Program-made: the position numbers and the translations under genes
The notes under the pieces: generated by a model
What the model saw: the letters and a program-made list of their open reading frames with translations, nothing else
The model's database searches: none
Told to the model about the DNA's origin: nothing
Shown: positions 29,194-40,561 of the stretch, piece after piece
How the letters are laid out: every line of letters begins with the position of its first letter
Numbering within the stretch: position 1 is the first letter of the stretch
From: Halobacillus mangrovi
Lineage (GTDB): Bacteria; Bacillota; Bacilli; Bacillales; Halobacillaceae
NCBI RefSeq assembly: GCF_002097535.1
Contig: NZ_CP020772.1
Coordinates: 1,798,001-1,862,000, forward strand
Direction: 5' to 3'
DNA length: 64,000 nucleotides

Positions 29194-30624
29194 ATGAGAA
29201 AAATAATGATACATACAAAGTCTTCGGAAAAAACTGGGCTCGTACTGGAAAATGAGCAGATTAGTGAATATATGATGGACAGGCCCGGAAGAGAGGTACT
29301 TTCGGGTTCTATTTTTGTTGGAAAAGTTGAAAACGTCCACCGGGGGATGCAGGCGGCCTTTGTAGATATCGGTGAAGAGAAGAACGCGTTTCTAAAGCGT
29401 GACCAAATCCCCTGGGCGAAGGAAAAAATAGAGCATACGGTACAAGAAGGGCAAACGTTATTGGTACAAGTTATTAAAGAAGCTAATGGGGAAAAGGGCG
29501 CACAAGTGACTACAGACCTTACCCTTCCAGGCCTTTATTGTATATACCAGCCCTTCGGAAGAAAAATATCGGTTTCAAAAAAATTAGGACATCTATCGGA
29601 ATCTGTAAAGGCTGAGCTTGAAGGCATTGTTGACGGGGAAGAAGGGGGAATTGTCCGTACAGCCGCAGGGAACGAAAAGGCAGAGGTAGTCATAGAAGAG
29701 TTCAGTCTATTACGTAAACTGTGGAAGGAGCAGATCTACCCTTTTAGTAAGAAGAAACCACAGCTGGTCTGGAAAGATCTTATTATTCCAGATCAGTTAA
29801 TAAGAAAATTCCCTATCTCATCTTTAACGGATATTATTGTAGATGAAGTTGATCTGGCGAGTTATTTAAAGAAAAGATATCCTTCTGTAGCTGATAAATT
29901 AAGTTGGGTTAAAGAAGTCGAATCTTTACTGCCCTCTGGCATTAATGAATTGCAGGAGACACTGATTCAACCTGTGGTTGAATTGGAAAATGGCGTAGAG
30001 CTTGTTATCGAACCAACAGAGGCCATGACAGTTATTGATGTGAACAGCCATCACTATAAAGGAAAATCCTTGTCTGATTCCCAAGCATTAGAAGTCAATA
30101 CTCAAGCAGCAGAAGCGATAAGCAAACAAATTCGATTGCGAAACCTATCAGGTATTATTTTGATCGATTTCCTTAATATGAAGGATTCTTCTCTGGAAAG
30201 AAAACTTGTTGATTTTATGAGAAAACAAACAAAGGAGGACTTGACGAAATCAAATGTTATAGGAATGACCAGGCTGGGGTTGATGGAAATGACAAGAAAG
30301 AGAGAAGCATTAAGTCCTGTTCAAGTTCTTTCTAAACCGTTTAAGCCTGCATTTGATAAAGAGACTATGGTGTACAGGATGGAAAGAGAGTTGCTGGCTT
30401 ATTCCACTCATCCTGCAGAAGCCATACTGGTCGCTGTAAACCCACACCTATATGAAATGAAAAAACGATTGCTTTCTTCTTTAATTTCTAGTAAAATTCC
30501 ACAGGAGCTATTTGTTAGGCAGGATGCAGATGTATCCGACTATCAAATTGAGCTTGAAGGGTCCGAAAACATGGTGCTTGAAGTGATTCATCGCCGTAAA
30601 GTACCTGTTGACAACTTGTTTTGA
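29194..30624 (+). CDS. rng: Ribonuclease E/G family protein
   Basis: This 476-residue endoribonuclease-like protein is expected to cleave single-stranded AU-rich RNA. An S1-like domain lies near residues 35-110 (GSIFVGKVENVHRGMQAAFV). The DNase-I-like catalytic centre keeps both magnesium aspartates (VIDVNSHH near 283 and IILIDFLNMKD near 328). The RNase E/G zinc-link CPxC motif after the catalytic domain is absent; the protein has a single cysteine near residue 115. ATG 29194 follows GAGGGAT. B. subtilis has no member, but this position before rplU is shared by other Bacillaceae as I recall. Confidence 0.88.
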   Translation: MRKIMIHTKSSEKTGLVLENEQISEYMMDRPGREVLSGSIFVGKVENVHRGMQAAFVDIGEEKNAFLKRDQIPWAKEKIEHTVQEGQTLLVQVIKEANGEKGAQVTTDLTLPGLYCIYQPFGRKISVSKKLGHLSESVKAELEGIVDGEEGGIVRTAAGNEKAEVVIEEFSLLRKLWKEQIYPFSKKKPQLVWKDLIIPDQLIRKFPISSLTDIIVDEVDLASYLKKRYPSVADKLSWVKEVESLLPSGINELQETLIQPVVELENGVELVIEPTEAMTVIDVNSHHYKGKSLSDSQALEVNTQAAEAISKQIRLRNLSGIILIDFLNMKDSSLERKLVDFMRKQTKEDLTKSNVIGMTRLGLMEMTRKREALSPVQVLSKPFKPAFDKETMVYRMERELLAYSTHPAEAILVAVNPHLYEMKKRLLSSLISSKIPQELFVRQDADVSDYQIELEGSENMVLEVIHRRKVPVDNLF

Positions 30625-30637
30625 ACTGTGGTAACAT
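30608..30637 (+). promoter_or_regulatory. Sigma-A promoter of the rplU operon
   Basis: TTGACA (30608-30613), an 18-base spacer and TAACAT (30632-30637) overlap the end of the RNase G gene. Confidence 0.6.
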
Positions 30638-30644
30638 TGTTTTG

Positions 30645-30735
30645 TTATTCTAGTAGCACTCCGATGCTACAACCGCACAGAACAGGTTTTAAACCGATTC
30701 CGGTACCTGAATGGCGAGTCTGAGTAAATCGAGGA
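30645..30735 (+). promoter_or_regulatory. Ribosomal protein L21 leader
   Basis: The stretch after the promoter contains TAGCACTCCGATGCTA, CCGCACAGAACAGG and GGCGAGTCTGAGTAAATCG before the rplU ribosome site. This looks like the L21 leader RNA known upstream of rplU in Bacillus, thought to mediate feedback by a ribosomal protein. The exact ends were not determined. Confidence 0.65.
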
Positions 30736-30744
30736 GGTGCAAGT

Positions 30745-31053
30745 ATGTACGCAATTATTGAAACTGGTGGTAAACAGGTTAAAGTTGAAAAAGGCCAGGA
30801 GATCTACGTTGAGAAAGTTAACGCAGAAGCTGGTGAAACTGTAACGTTTGACAAAGTTCTATTTGTAGGTGGAGAAGACACAAAAGTTGGCGCTCCATTC
30901 GTTGATGGTGCTAAAGTAACGGCTAAAGTTGAGAAACAAGGTCGTCAAAAGAAACTGACTGTCTTCAAATATAAGCCGAAAAAGAACTACAAGCGTAAAC
31001 AAGGTCACCGTCAGCCGTACACGAAGCTAGTCGTTGAAGAAATCAACGCGTAA
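30745..31053 (+). CDS. rplU: 50S ribosomal protein L21
   Basis: This 102-residue ribosomal protein binds 23S rRNA near L20. It begins [18 protein letters not shown] and carries the basic C-terminal signature [29 protein letters not shown] precedes the ATG. It is the first gene of rplU-prp-rpmA. Confidence 0.98.
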   Translation: MYAIIETGGKQVKVEKGQEIYVEKVNAEAGETVTFDKVLFVGGEDTKVGAPFVDGAKVTAKVEKQGRQKKLTVFKYKPKKNYKRKQGHRQPYTKLVVEEINA

Positions 31054-31064
31054 GGTTCGTTCGG

Positions 31065-31699
<635 letters not shown>

Positions 31700-31723
31700 A
31701 CGAATAGTATAAGGTTTCAATTG

Positions 31724-31763
31724 AAGCCGCGCTGTGCTTATTGCATAAGCGTGGCTTTTTTGT
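31724..31763 (+). terminator. Terminator after rpmA
   Basis: AAGCCGCGCT...TTAT pairs with ATAAGCGTGGCTT with a small bulge, and TTTTTT follows. Confidence 0.85.
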
Positions 31764-31899
31764 ATTTGGTTATGCTGAACAATGGAGTTATTGAAAATAT
31801 AGGAGCAACGTTATAGGTGTATGGATAAGGGAAGCCAAAACCTCTGGACTAAAACCGTAACCATAATTGGAGCTTTGTAACGGATTATTGAAACATCGT

Positions 31900-31928
31900 T
31901 TTAGTTTCCTTTCTATCTTTGCTATACT
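31900..31928 (+). promoter_or_regulatory. Extended -10 promoter before spo0B
   Basis: TGCTATACT (31920-31928) is an extended -10, with TTTAGT 17 bases upstream. It would start transcription near 31935, downstream of the rpmA terminator. The stretch 31764-31899 shows nothing else. Confidence 0.55.
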
Positions 31929-31963
31929 TTTTATTATTATGGATGAACGAGGAGCTGAAGCTG

Positions 31964-33776
<1,813 letters not shown>

Positions 33777-33793
33777 AGAAGGGAGCGGTTGAA

Positions 33794-34243
33794 TTGGCGG
33801 ATTATAATGAGAAATTTTATTTAGTCCGTAGTGACATCCTCCCAGAGGCTATGAAAAAAACGATTGAAGCAAAGGCTCTTCTTGAACGAGGAAAAGTGGA
33901 ATCCATTTTTGAAGCTGTTCAGGCAGTCGGACTTTCAAGAAGTGCCTTTTATAAATACAGGGATGCTGTATTTCCTTTTCAGGCTATGGTGAAAGAACAA
34001 ATGATTACCCTTTTCTTCCATTTAGAAGACCGGGCAGGTACACTGTCTAATCTATTGCAGACGGTAGCGGATTCGGGATGCAATGTTCTAACCATACACC
34101 AGACCATTCCTTTACAAGGAAAAGCGAACGTGACGTTGTCGTTGAATACAACAGGAATGGTCCATACGATCGAATACCTTTTACAACAACTGCACAAGCT
34201 CGATTTCGTTGATCGTGTAGAAATATTGAGTTCAGGAGCTTAA
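33794..34243 (+). CDS. pheB: ACT domain-containing protein PheB
   Basis: This 149-residue protein has an N-terminal helix-turn-helix-like region ([21 protein letters not shown], near residues 35-55) and a C-terminal ACT domain (about 70-148; [20 protein letters not shown]). Historically called PheB or chorismate mutase-like, it is best viewed as a putative amino-acid-responsive regulator. The start is TTG behind AAGGGAGCGG. It is fixed between obg and pheA. Confidence 0.88.
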   Translation: MADYNEKFYLVRSDILPEAMKKTIEAKALLERGKVESIFEAVQAVGLSRSAFYKYRDAVFPFQAMVKEQMITLFFHLEDRAGTLSNLLQTVADSGCNVLTIHQTIPLQGKANVTLSLNTTGMVHTIEYLLQQLHKLDFVDRVEILSSGA

Positions 34244-34257
34244 TTGGAGGGAAAGGA

Positions 34258-35133
34258 ATGGAAAACCAACGGATCGGATATTTAGGACCCAAAGGAACAT
34301 TTACAAAAATGGCTGTCGATGCTCTATTTGACGGGGGATCATTCATTAGCTACGAAAGCATTCCTGCTTGCTTAGATGCTGTTGAGCGTGGAGATATTGA
34401 AACAGGTGTCGTGCCCCTTGAGAATGCGATTGAAGGATCGGTTCACTTGACCATCGATTATTTGGTTCATCAGGTAAATCAGGCAATCATCGCAGAGATG
34501 ACGGTGCCTATTAAGCAGCATCTTCTTGTCCACCCAGACTATCAGGGGGAGAGGGTAAAGAAGATTTATTCTCATAGCCATGCCATTGCCCAGTGTCATC
34601 AATATTTACACAAGCATTATCCTGATGCAGAGATCGAATATACAGCATCGACAGGCAGGGCAGCTGAAATAGTTGCTTCTAGCGGCCGTGAAACAGCAGC
34701 GATAGGGAATCACCTGGCAGCTGAAGAAAATGGATTGAAATTGCTCGACACGAACATTCATGATTATGATAATAACCACACACGATTTGCTGTTGTTCAA
34801 AAAAACCCCAAAACCTTGAAGGTCAAAGATCATACAGTTTCGAAACATAAAACAACGGTGATGGTCACACTACCTAAAGATTACGCAGGAGCATTACACC
34901 AAGTGTTAGCTGCTTTTTCATGGAGAAAGATGAACTTGTCAAAAATTGAGTCTAGACCAATGAAAACAGGGCTGGGCAACTACTTTTTCTTGATAGACGT
35001 AGACCAACCCTATGATCAAGTGTTATTTCCCGGAGTGCAAGCAGAATTAGAAGCTTTAGGCTGTCAACTTAAAGTCCTTGGCACTTATCCCGCATATCAA
35101 ATTGATATTCCTGCACCTATTCAGAAAGCATAA
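34258..35133 (+). CDS. pheA: Prephenate dehydratase
   Basis: This 291-residue enzyme converts prephenate to phenylpyruvate in phenylalanine synthesis. The catalytic domain (residues 1-185) has GYLGPKGTFT, VPLENAIEGSV and the NNHTRF motif. The regulatory ACT domain (about 195-285) contains ALHQVLAAFSWRKMNLSKIESRP, the phenylalanine feedback site. It begins 14 bases after pheB and ends at a strong terminator. Confidence 0.96.
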   Translation: MENQRIGYLGPKGTFTKMAVDALFDGGSFISYESIPACLDAVERGDIETGVVPLENAIEGSVHLTIDYLVHQVNQAIIAEMTVPIKQHLLVHPDYQGERVKKIYSHSHAIAQCHQYLHKHYPDAEIEYTASTGRAAEIVASSGRETAAIGNHLAAEENGLKLLDTNIHDYDNNHTRFAVVQKNPKTLKVKDHTVSKHKTTVMVTLPKDYAGALHQVLAAFSWRKMNLSKIESRPMKTGLGNYFFLIDVDQPYDQVLFPGVQAELEALGCQLKVLGTYPAYQIDIPAPIQKA

Positions 35134-35140
35134 ATTTTAG

Positions 35141-35186
35141 AAACCCCCGAAAACCTTTATTTAATTAGGTTCTCGGGGGTTTGTTT
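35141..35186 (+). terminator. Terminator after pheA
   Basis: AAACCCCCGAAAACCT pairs with AGGTTCTCGGGGGTTT (one mismatch), and GTTTAT follows. Confidence 0.85.
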
Positions 35187-35303
35187 ATATTTGTTGAAAG
35201 AAATTATAGGCTTTTTCATCAATCTTTGGGCTTGTGTTGCATAGAGTGTTATGAAGCTATTATTGTCTTATTGTTTTTCTAGATTTTCAGGAAGGGAGTT
35301 GCA

Positions 35304-36485
35304 ATGGTGAGAATTCACATTGTACAAAAAGGCGATACACTCTGGAAGATTGCGAAAAAGTATGGGGTTGATTTTGAAGAGTTGAAATCTGTGAATACCC
35401 AGCTTTCCAATCCTGATATGATTATGCCGGGTATGAAAATCAAAGTCCCTCAAGGGAAAAAGCAAGTGAAGAAAGAGGCACCGGCTCCTAAGAAAGAGAT
35501 GCCAAAGAAAGAGATGCCAAAGAAAGAGATGCCAAAGAAAGAGATGCCGAAAAAAGAAATGCCATCCATGCCTCCTTATAAAGAGAACGTACCGAAACCG
35601 ATTCCTATCATCAAAGAGGACGAGAAAAAGCCGGTGACCAAAGGCGTCATGGAAAAACCAATGATGCCGATGCAGCCGATCAATATGAATATGCCAATTT
35701 CTATGCCTAGCATTGATCAACAAATGCAAAATTATTACACGACATTCCACCTTCCGCAAATGCCAATGCCACAGGCACCTAAACAGGAAGAGAAAATGAT
35801 GCCGAAGCAGGAAATGCCTAAAAAAGAAATGCCAATGCAGGAGAAGCCTAAAGAAAAGGAAATGCCTACCGAAGACATGAACATGGAACCAGAAGTACAG
35901 GGCGCACAATATACGCCTTATATGCCTCAGCAGCCTTACTACCCACCAAGTCAGCCGCAGCTCGTACACTCTGATTTTTATTGCTGCCCGCCACAGCCGT
36001 ATATGATGCCTGTACAAATGCCAATGTATCAACAGCCTATGCCAATGTATCCGCAACAGATGTACCCGCAACAGGTAGGCGGAGCAGAATATGAAAGCGA
36101 GTCCTCTTCAATGATGGGCGGTATGCAGGCTGGTTCAGACTGTGGATGCGGAGATGGCGATGGATACGGACAAAATCCGCAAGCCTATGGGCCGATGATG
36201 GGGTATGGACAGAATCCGCAAGCCTATGGACCAATGATGGGATATGGGCAGAATCCGCAAGCTTATGGACCGATGATGGGATATGGGCAGAATCCGCAAG
36301 CTTATGGACCAATGATGGGTTATGGACCACAAAGTCATCATATGCCTCAATATTGTGATCCAATGCAGCAGCCACCGATGGGAAATCCGTATATGCCGCA
36401 ATCTATGGGAGATTGGAATCTACAGCAGCCACAAGGTCAATGGTATCCACAACCTTGGAGGGACGATGAGTTAGATGAAGACTGA
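35304..36485 (+). CDS. safA: Spore coat assembly protein SafA (LysM, repeat-rich)
   Basis: This 393-residue morphogenetic protein sits at the cortex-coat interface and recruits coat proteins with SpoVID. The N-terminal LysM domain is [27 protein letters not shown] (residues 4-30). Five tandem KKEMP units follow (35490-35564), then a Met/Pro/Gln-rich body and four tandem 13-residue units [13 protein letters not shown] (36162-36317). The tail ends DELDED. GAAGGGAG precedes the ATG. The last 11 bases overlap the next gene. Confidence 0.92.
   Translation: MVRIHIVQKGDTLWKIAKKYGVDFEELKSVNTQLSNPDMIMPGMKIKVPQGKKQVKKEAPAPKKEMPKKEMPKKEMPKKEMPKKEMPSMPPYKENVPKPIPIIKEDEKKPVTKGVMEKPMMPMQPINMNMPISMPSIDQQMQNYYTTFHLPQMPMPQAPKQEEKMMPKQEMPKKEMPMQEKPKEKEMPTEDMNMEPEVQGAQYTPYMPQQPYYPPSQPQLVHSDFYCCPPQPYMMPVQMPMYQQPMPMYPQQMYPQQVGGAEYESESSSMMGGMQAGSDCGCGDGDGYGQNPQAYGPMMGYGQNPQAYGPMMGYGQNPQAYGPMMGYGQNPQAYGPMMGYGPQSHHMPQYCDPMQQPPMGNPYMPQSMGDWNLQQPQGQWYPQPWRDDELDED
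35490..35564 (+). repeat. Five tandem 15-base units (KKEMP) in safA
   Basis: AAGAAAGAGATGCCA is repeated five times with few changes. Copy number may vary by slippage. Confidence 0.9.
36162..36317 (+). repeat. Four tandem 39-base units ([13 protein letters not shown]) in safA
   Basis: Four in-frame 39-base copies differ at only a few silent positions, which points to recent duplication or ongoing homogenisation. Confidence 0.93.
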
Positions 36486-37434
36486 ACGTAGAGAAGGCGA
36501 TTCATACACGGATCGCCTTTTTCACTGGCTTCAGCATGTGGAACATATTCCAATTTCCTTTGAAAAGATGATTAAGCCTAAAGTGTATAAAGTGCGTTAC
36601 AATGGTGAGCCCATGATTCTAAAAGGGTATAGGAGAGCGCAAACGCTACATCAACAGATTGATTTTTTTAAACATTGGAATTACGCCCATCAGACGGCTG
36701 CCCGTCCTTTACCATTTGAAGAGAACGTCTATACTAAGAGCAAACTTGGGTGTGAGTGGGGTCTCTTTGAGTGGTTAAAAGGGAAGCATGCGGATTTTGA
36801 GAAGCATACGGACAGGGAGATTGCTATCAAAGTTTTGCAGCAGTTTCATCGCACTACGAAAGGCATCGCTGTGCTAGCCATACCAAAAGATCCGTTATAT
36901 ATAAAGTGGGAAAGGCGTCTAGAGCAGTTTGAGAGTACTCGAGATGTCTTTTTCGATTATCGAAAAAACGTCGTTTTCGATGAAATTCGCGAGAGTATGT
37001 TAAGACATCTAGAAAGGTTCGCAAATCATCCATGGGGCGAAGTGGAAGAGAAGGCATGGGAGAACCATGAGTGGCTCCATGGAGACTTAGCTCACCATAA
37101 CTTTATCATTCATCGCAAAACGAACATTAAGCTGATTGATTTCGACTTATTGCATACAGGGCCGAGAGTGTATGATGAAATACAGCTCGCCCAAAGGTTT
37201 CTTCCCTATATTGAAGGGCGAAAGGCTTCTGTATTACACTACTTTCAACATGTCAAAGATCAGGACCTCTGGCTCAAAGGCGTGCTCGTACCTGCTGACC
37301 TCCTAAGAGAGTGGCTGTACGGATATCGAAGATGCGTAAGGGGAGAAGCTTCGTATATGCGACATATTAAGAAGCTGGAGAAATCCTGGGAAAGCCGGAA
37401 GATGTTTGTCCGTTACACAGAAAATATGCTATGA
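36475..37434 (+). CDS. CotS/YutH/YsxE-family kinase-like spore coat protein
   Basis: This 319-residue protein has the fold of choline/aminoglycoside kinases. The Brenner motif is [11 protein letters not shown] (near residue 201) and the metal-binding motif is LIDFDLL (near residue 220), so catalysis is conceivable. In B. subtilis CotS, YutH and YsxE are coat proteins. It overlaps safA by 11 bases, with GGAGGG 11 bases before the ATG, so the two are coupled. ysxE is absent from its usual place between spoVID and valS; this gene may be its relocated counterpart. Confidence 0.82.
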   Translation: MKTERREGDSYTDRLFHWLQHVEHIPISFEKMIKPKVYKVRYNGEPMILKGYRRAQTLHQQIDFFKHWNYAHQTAARPLPFEENVYTKSKLGCEWGLFEWLKGKHADFEKHTDREIAIKVLQQFHRTTKGIAVLAIPKDPLYIKWERRLEQFESTRDVFFDYRKNVVFDEIRESMLRHLERFANHPWGEVEEKAWENHEWLHGDLAHHNFIIHRKTNIKLIDFDLLHTGPRVYDEIQLAQRFLPYIEGRKASVLHYFQHVKDQDLWLKGVLVPADLLREWLYGYRRCVRGEASYMRHIKKLEKSWESRKMFVRYTENML

Positions 37435-37469
37435 TTAGATATCATATGTGTGAAAGGATGAACAATCCG

Positions 37470-38207
37470 GTGGAGAAAAAAGTCGAGAAAATCGTATTGT
37501 GGTTAAAAAACCAAGTTGAACAAGCGAATGTTGACGGGCTGCTTGTAGGGGTAAGTGGCGGCATTGATTCTGCTGTCGTTGCGAACTTGATAAAGAGAGC
37601 ATGCCCTGATCATTCATTAGGGGTCGTTATGCCTTGTAAAAGCCATTCCAGTGATCAGCAACACGCTCAGAAAGTTATAGAAGCATGTGGTATTAAATCG
37701 GTTACAGTTGACTTGACAGAGACACATGAAGTCATGTTCGGAACCATACAAGAGCAATTAAGAAATCAAGACACATACAATCAGGAACAGGCGAAACTGG
37801 CAGATGCAAATTTGCGTGCGCGCCTAAGAATGAGTACATTGTACACCATTGCGACCAACCATAAATACTTAGTTGTAGGTACAGACAACGCTGCGGAATG
37901 GTACACAGGCTACTTTACTAAATTTGGTGATGGAGGCGTTGACCTTGTCCCACTCGTCCATTTAACTAAAGGCGAAGTCCGTGAAATGGCTGAATATTTA
38001 GGAGTACCGGATGAAGTAGTTCATAAACAGCCAAGTGCTGGACTTTGGGAAGGACAGACAGATGAGAATGAGATGGGCACAAGCTACGCTATGATTGATA
38101 AATACTTGAAAGGGGAAGAAATCCCTGAAGAAGATAAAAAAATCATTGAAGCTATGCATAAAAGGTCTGCCCATAAACGCCAGCTTCCTCCTTCTCCACC
38201 ACAGTAA
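37470..38207 (+). CDS. nadE: NH3-dependent NAD+ synthetase
   Basis: This 245-residue enzyme amidates nicotinate adenine dinucleotide to NAD with ammonia and ATP. The PP-loop is GVSGGIDSAVVANL (near residues 27-40). LADANLRARLRMSTLY and GTDNAAEWYTGYFTKFGDGG are family signatures. No glutaminase domain is fused. GTG 37470 is favoured by AAAGGATG at the right spacing; an ATG at 37458 or a longer form from 37431 lacks a ribosome site. It is shorter than B. subtilis NadE (272). Confidence 0.92.
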   Translation: MEKKVEKIVLWLKNQVEQANVDGLLVGVSGGIDSAVVANLIKRACPDHSLGVVMPCKSHSSDQQHAQKVIEACGIKSVTVDLTETHEVMFGTIQEQLRNQDTYNQEQAKLADANLRARLRMSTLYTIATNHKYLVVGTDNAAEWYTGYFTKFGDGGVDLVPLVHLTKGEVREMAEYLGVPDEVVHKQPSAGLWEGQTDENEMGTSYAMIDKYLKGEEIPEEDKKIIEAMHKRSAHKRQLPPSPPQ

Positions 38208-38228
38208 TCTGGCGAAAATTAACAGACT

Positions 38229-38277
38229 AAAACATTCTTCTTGAACCATAGTAAGGGTAAAAAGGAGAATGTTTTTT
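38229..38277 (+). terminator. nadE terminator-like hairpin containing the next gene's ribosome site
   Basis: AAAACATTCTTCTT (38229-38242) pairs with AAGGAGAATGTTTT (38262-38275; one G-T pair). TT and the ATG at 38278 follow. The right arm contains the AAAGGAGA ribosome site of the lipoprotein gene. A sigma-F/G-like -10 CATAGTA (38247-38253) lies in the loop. Confidence 0.7.
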
Positions 38278-38850
38278 ATGTGGCGAATTTTGCTTATTAT
38301 GGTCCTTGTTGGGCCTTTAGTGGCTTGTAATGGTGAACAAGAAGCAGCTGATCAGAATAGAGATCAAGACAAATCCCAGGAAGAATCGTTTTACGAGCCT
38401 TTAGAATATTCCTCTGATAAAGCAATAGAACGCAGAGGGAAGATTCCTACTGGAAAAGACAGCTACTTTAAGCGCACCGCAGAAGATGAATTTCGTAATT
38501 CTAAGTACGGGCAAACGAACCGTTCTCATGATAACGTATTTAATGATGAAGAAGCGATGGCAATAATGGAAAAGGTGAATGAGCTGGAAGAAGTAACGTT
38601 GACCCAAGCTTATTCAACAGATGACCATGTCTACGTAGCCGTAATGGTTAATCCATATGACCGGCGCGATCAGTCTGTTACTGAAAAAGTGCAGGCAAAG
38701 GTTAAGGAAATAACAGACAAACCTATTTCTATCTACACCAATAATAATAATTGGGATCATATGAAAGATATGAATGCCCGTTTAAAAGCATCGAAAGCAC
38801 CCGATGATTTGAAGAAAAGGATCAAAGACTTTTTTAACCAAAATAGATGA
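38278..38850 (+). CDS. YhcN/YlaJ-type sporulation lipoprotein
   Basis: This 190-residue protein has a lipoprotein signal ending in GPLVAC with Cys17 as the lipidation site. An acidic linker follows, then a C-terminal domain (about residues 85-190; DEEAMAIMEKVNELEEVTLTQAYSTDDHVYVAV, then VKEITDKPISIYT) like the YhcN/YlaJ family of forespore lipoproteins. ATG 38278 is chosen over 38269, which would abut the ribosome site. Membrane location and a role in germination are family-based inference. Confidence 0.82.
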   Translation: MWRILLIMVLVGPLVACNGEQEAADQNRDQDKSQEESFYEPLEYSSDKAIERRGKIPTGKDSYFKRTAEDEFRNSKYGQTNRSHDNVFNDEEAMAIMEKVNELEEVTLTQAYSTDDHVYVAVMVNPYDRRDQSVTEKVQAKVKEITDKPISIYTNNNNWDHMKDMNARLKASKAPDDLKKRIKDFFNQNR

Positions 38851-38863
38851 TTTTAAAACGAAC

Positions 38864-38900
38864 AAAAGCGCTACGGAAAATCTTCCTGGCGCTTTCTTTT
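38864..38900 (+). terminator. Terminator after the YhcN/YlaJ-type gene
   Basis: AAAGCGCTacGGAA pairs with TTCCtgGCGCTTT, and CTTTT follows. Confidence 0.82.
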
Positions 38901-38916
38901 GTGTTTGCCTGTGGCT

Positions 38917-38945
38917 TTTATGAATGGTTGAGGTTATGGTATATT
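38917..38945 (+). promoter_or_regulatory. Candidate promoter of yebC
   Basis: TTTATG, 17 bases, then TATATT preceded by TGG (an extended -10) at 38937-38945. Confidence 0.45.
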
Positions 38946-38983
38946 AATATAGGAAAAGATTTGCTTTGGAGAGGAGAATGTCC

Positions 38984-39736
38984 ATGGCCGGTCATTCAAA
39001 ATGGAGTAATATTAAGCACCGAAAAGGGGCGCAGGATGCAAAACGTGGAAAGCTTTTTATGAAGCTGGCACGAGAAATATTCATGGCTGCCAAAGACGGC
39101 GGAGGGGATCCTGATACGAACCCTACACTTAGATTAGCTATCGATAAAGCAAGAACAAATAATATGCCCAATGATAATATCGATCGCGCGATAAAGAAAG
39201 CGACAGGAGACCTAGAAGGAGTTAACTACGAAGAATATACCTATGAAGGGTATGGGCCCGGCGGAGTTGCTGTAATGGTGAAAGTTTTAACCGATAACAA
39301 AAATCGTACAGCTGCTGATGTTCGACATGCCTTTAATAAAAACGATGGGAACTTGGGCGAGAATGGTTGTGTATCTTTCATGTTCAACCGCCAGGGATAC
39401 CTTGTCATTGACCGGAATTCGGCGGATATAGATGAAGAATCAGTCATGCTTGAAGCCATAGAAGCAGGCGCGGAAGAAATGGAAACCACAGACGAACAGT
39501 TTGAAATCTTTACTGAGCCTGAAGCTTTTTCAGACGTTAAAGCTGATCTTGAAGAGAGCGGCTATGCATTCAAATCAGCTGAAGTTACAATGATTCCTGA
39601 AACGTATACGTTCCTTGAGGAAGAAGGCGTTGAGAAGATGCTAAAGCTGATTGATATGCTGGAGGATAACGATGATGTTCAGGAAGTTTATCACAACCTT
39701 GATGCCGACGAAGAAGTACTAGAAAAACTCTCTTAA
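38984..39736 (+). CDS. yebC: YebC/PmpR family protein
   Basis: This 250-residue cytosolic protein belongs to the YebC/TACO1 family, described as transcription regulators and more recently as ribosome-associated factors that relieve stalling at proline-rich stretches. It begins [25 protein letters not shown] and carries [30 protein letters not shown] 38984 is correctly spaced from GAGAGGAG; the ATG at 38978 is not. Confidence 0.95.
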   Translation: MAGHSKWSNIKHRKGAQDAKRGKLFMKLAREIFMAAKDGGGDPDTNPTLRLAIDKARTNNMPNDNIDRAIKKATGDLEGVNYEEYTYEGYGPGGVAVMVKVLTDNKNRTAADVRHAFNKNDGNLGENGCVSFMFNRQGYLVIDRNSADIDEESVMLEAIEAGAEEMETTDEQFEIFTEPEAFSDVKADLEESGYAFKSAEVTMIPETYTFLEEEGVEKMLKLIDMLEDNDDVQEVYHNLDADEEVLEKLS

Positions 39737-39741
39737 AATGC

Positions 39742-39781
39742 TCCATGAGTTCTGAATACAGAGCTCATGGATTATTTTTTT
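39742..39781 (+). terminator. Terminator after yebC
   Basis: TCCATGAG pairs with CTCATGGA around a 14-base loop, and TTATTTTTTT follows. Confidence 0.88.
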
Positions 39782-39887
39782 AGTGATTTATTGATTTATC
39801 CGTTCAATTGAACATTTCTTCTGCAAAAATGTGTTTAATTCTTGAAAATAAAAGGAACATGCCTTCTGTAAAAAGGAGGAATGTTTG

Positions 39888-40490
39888 GTGCGAAAACTAT
39901 TTTCTATCATTGTCCTCGGGATAATGATATTAGGAATACATACAACCATACACGCTGAGAACCATGGAAAGCCGCCGGTCAAAGAGCTGGAGCAGAAATT
40001 CCATAACCTGATTTTTCAAGAAATCGAAGAGGATCAGGAAATAAATAAAGTAAAAAAATATGATTCTAAAGCTGCTTTGAAAGAAGATCTGCTAGAAATT
40101 ATGACATCTCCATTAGCCGACTCTTACCTGGAACAATATTTTGAAGAAAAGGACGGAGATCTTTATATAATTCCACAAGATGGACCTCAACAGCTTTCTT
40201 TTAATCATGACTACGAACTAGAAAAAGTAAACGACTCTTATTATCGGGTAACTCAGCCGGCTAACGACAAGCTTTATACGGGTAGAATAGAAGTAGAATA
40301 TAGGTATGAAGCAGGGGGGTGGGTGTTTGCTAATCGTATGAACCGTATTTCGACCGATGCAGGAGGAGAAATGCCTGACACCTCTTCCTCTTCTCCGTTA
40401 AGGATGATTGTTGGAGTCATCTTAATAGGTACAGGAACAGGACTGATTGCATTCAGAAATGGAAAGCCCCTTAATACTTACACACCTTAA
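39888..40490 (+). CDS. Exported protein with C-terminal membrane anchor, unknown function
   Basis: I do not recognise a family. The 200-residue protein has a signal peptide (residues 1-23, ending IHA before EN), a charged helical segment (about 30-75), a beta-rich segment (EKDGDLYIIPQDGPQQLSF, then YRVTQPANDKLYTGRIEVEY), a short Ser-rich linker, and one C-terminal transmembrane helix (about 166-185). GTG 39888 is best placed behind AAAAGGAGGA; TTG 39885 is an alternative. Its ribosome site can fold into a hairpin. It lies among spore genes, so a sporulation role is possible but unproven. Confidence 0.75.
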   Translation: MRKLFSIIVLGIMILGIHTTIHAENHGKPPVKELEQKFHNLIFQEIEEDQEINKVKKYDSKAALKEDLLEIMTSPLADSYLEQYFEEKDGDLYIIPQDGPQQLSFNHDYELEKVNDSYYRVTQPANDKLYTGRIEVEYRYEAGGWVFANRMNRISTDAGGEMPDTSSSSPLRMIVGVILIGTGTGLIAFRNGKPLNTYTP

Positions 40491-40561
40491 ATAACTGAAG
40501 TTTCTCAATATTACTGTAAATTAGCAGTATTACTGTGTACTACTTTAAAAGTCTACAACGA

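Noticed and set aside
35268..36071. 267-codon minus-strand frame opposite safA
   Set aside because: Its His/Arg/Leu-rich sequence is the mirror of the safA Met/Pro/Gln repeats; no ribosome site.
38847..39062. 71-codon frame starting at the end of the YhcN/YlaJ-type gene
   Set aside because: It crosses a terminator and the yebC promoter and overlaps yebC in another frame; no ribosome site.
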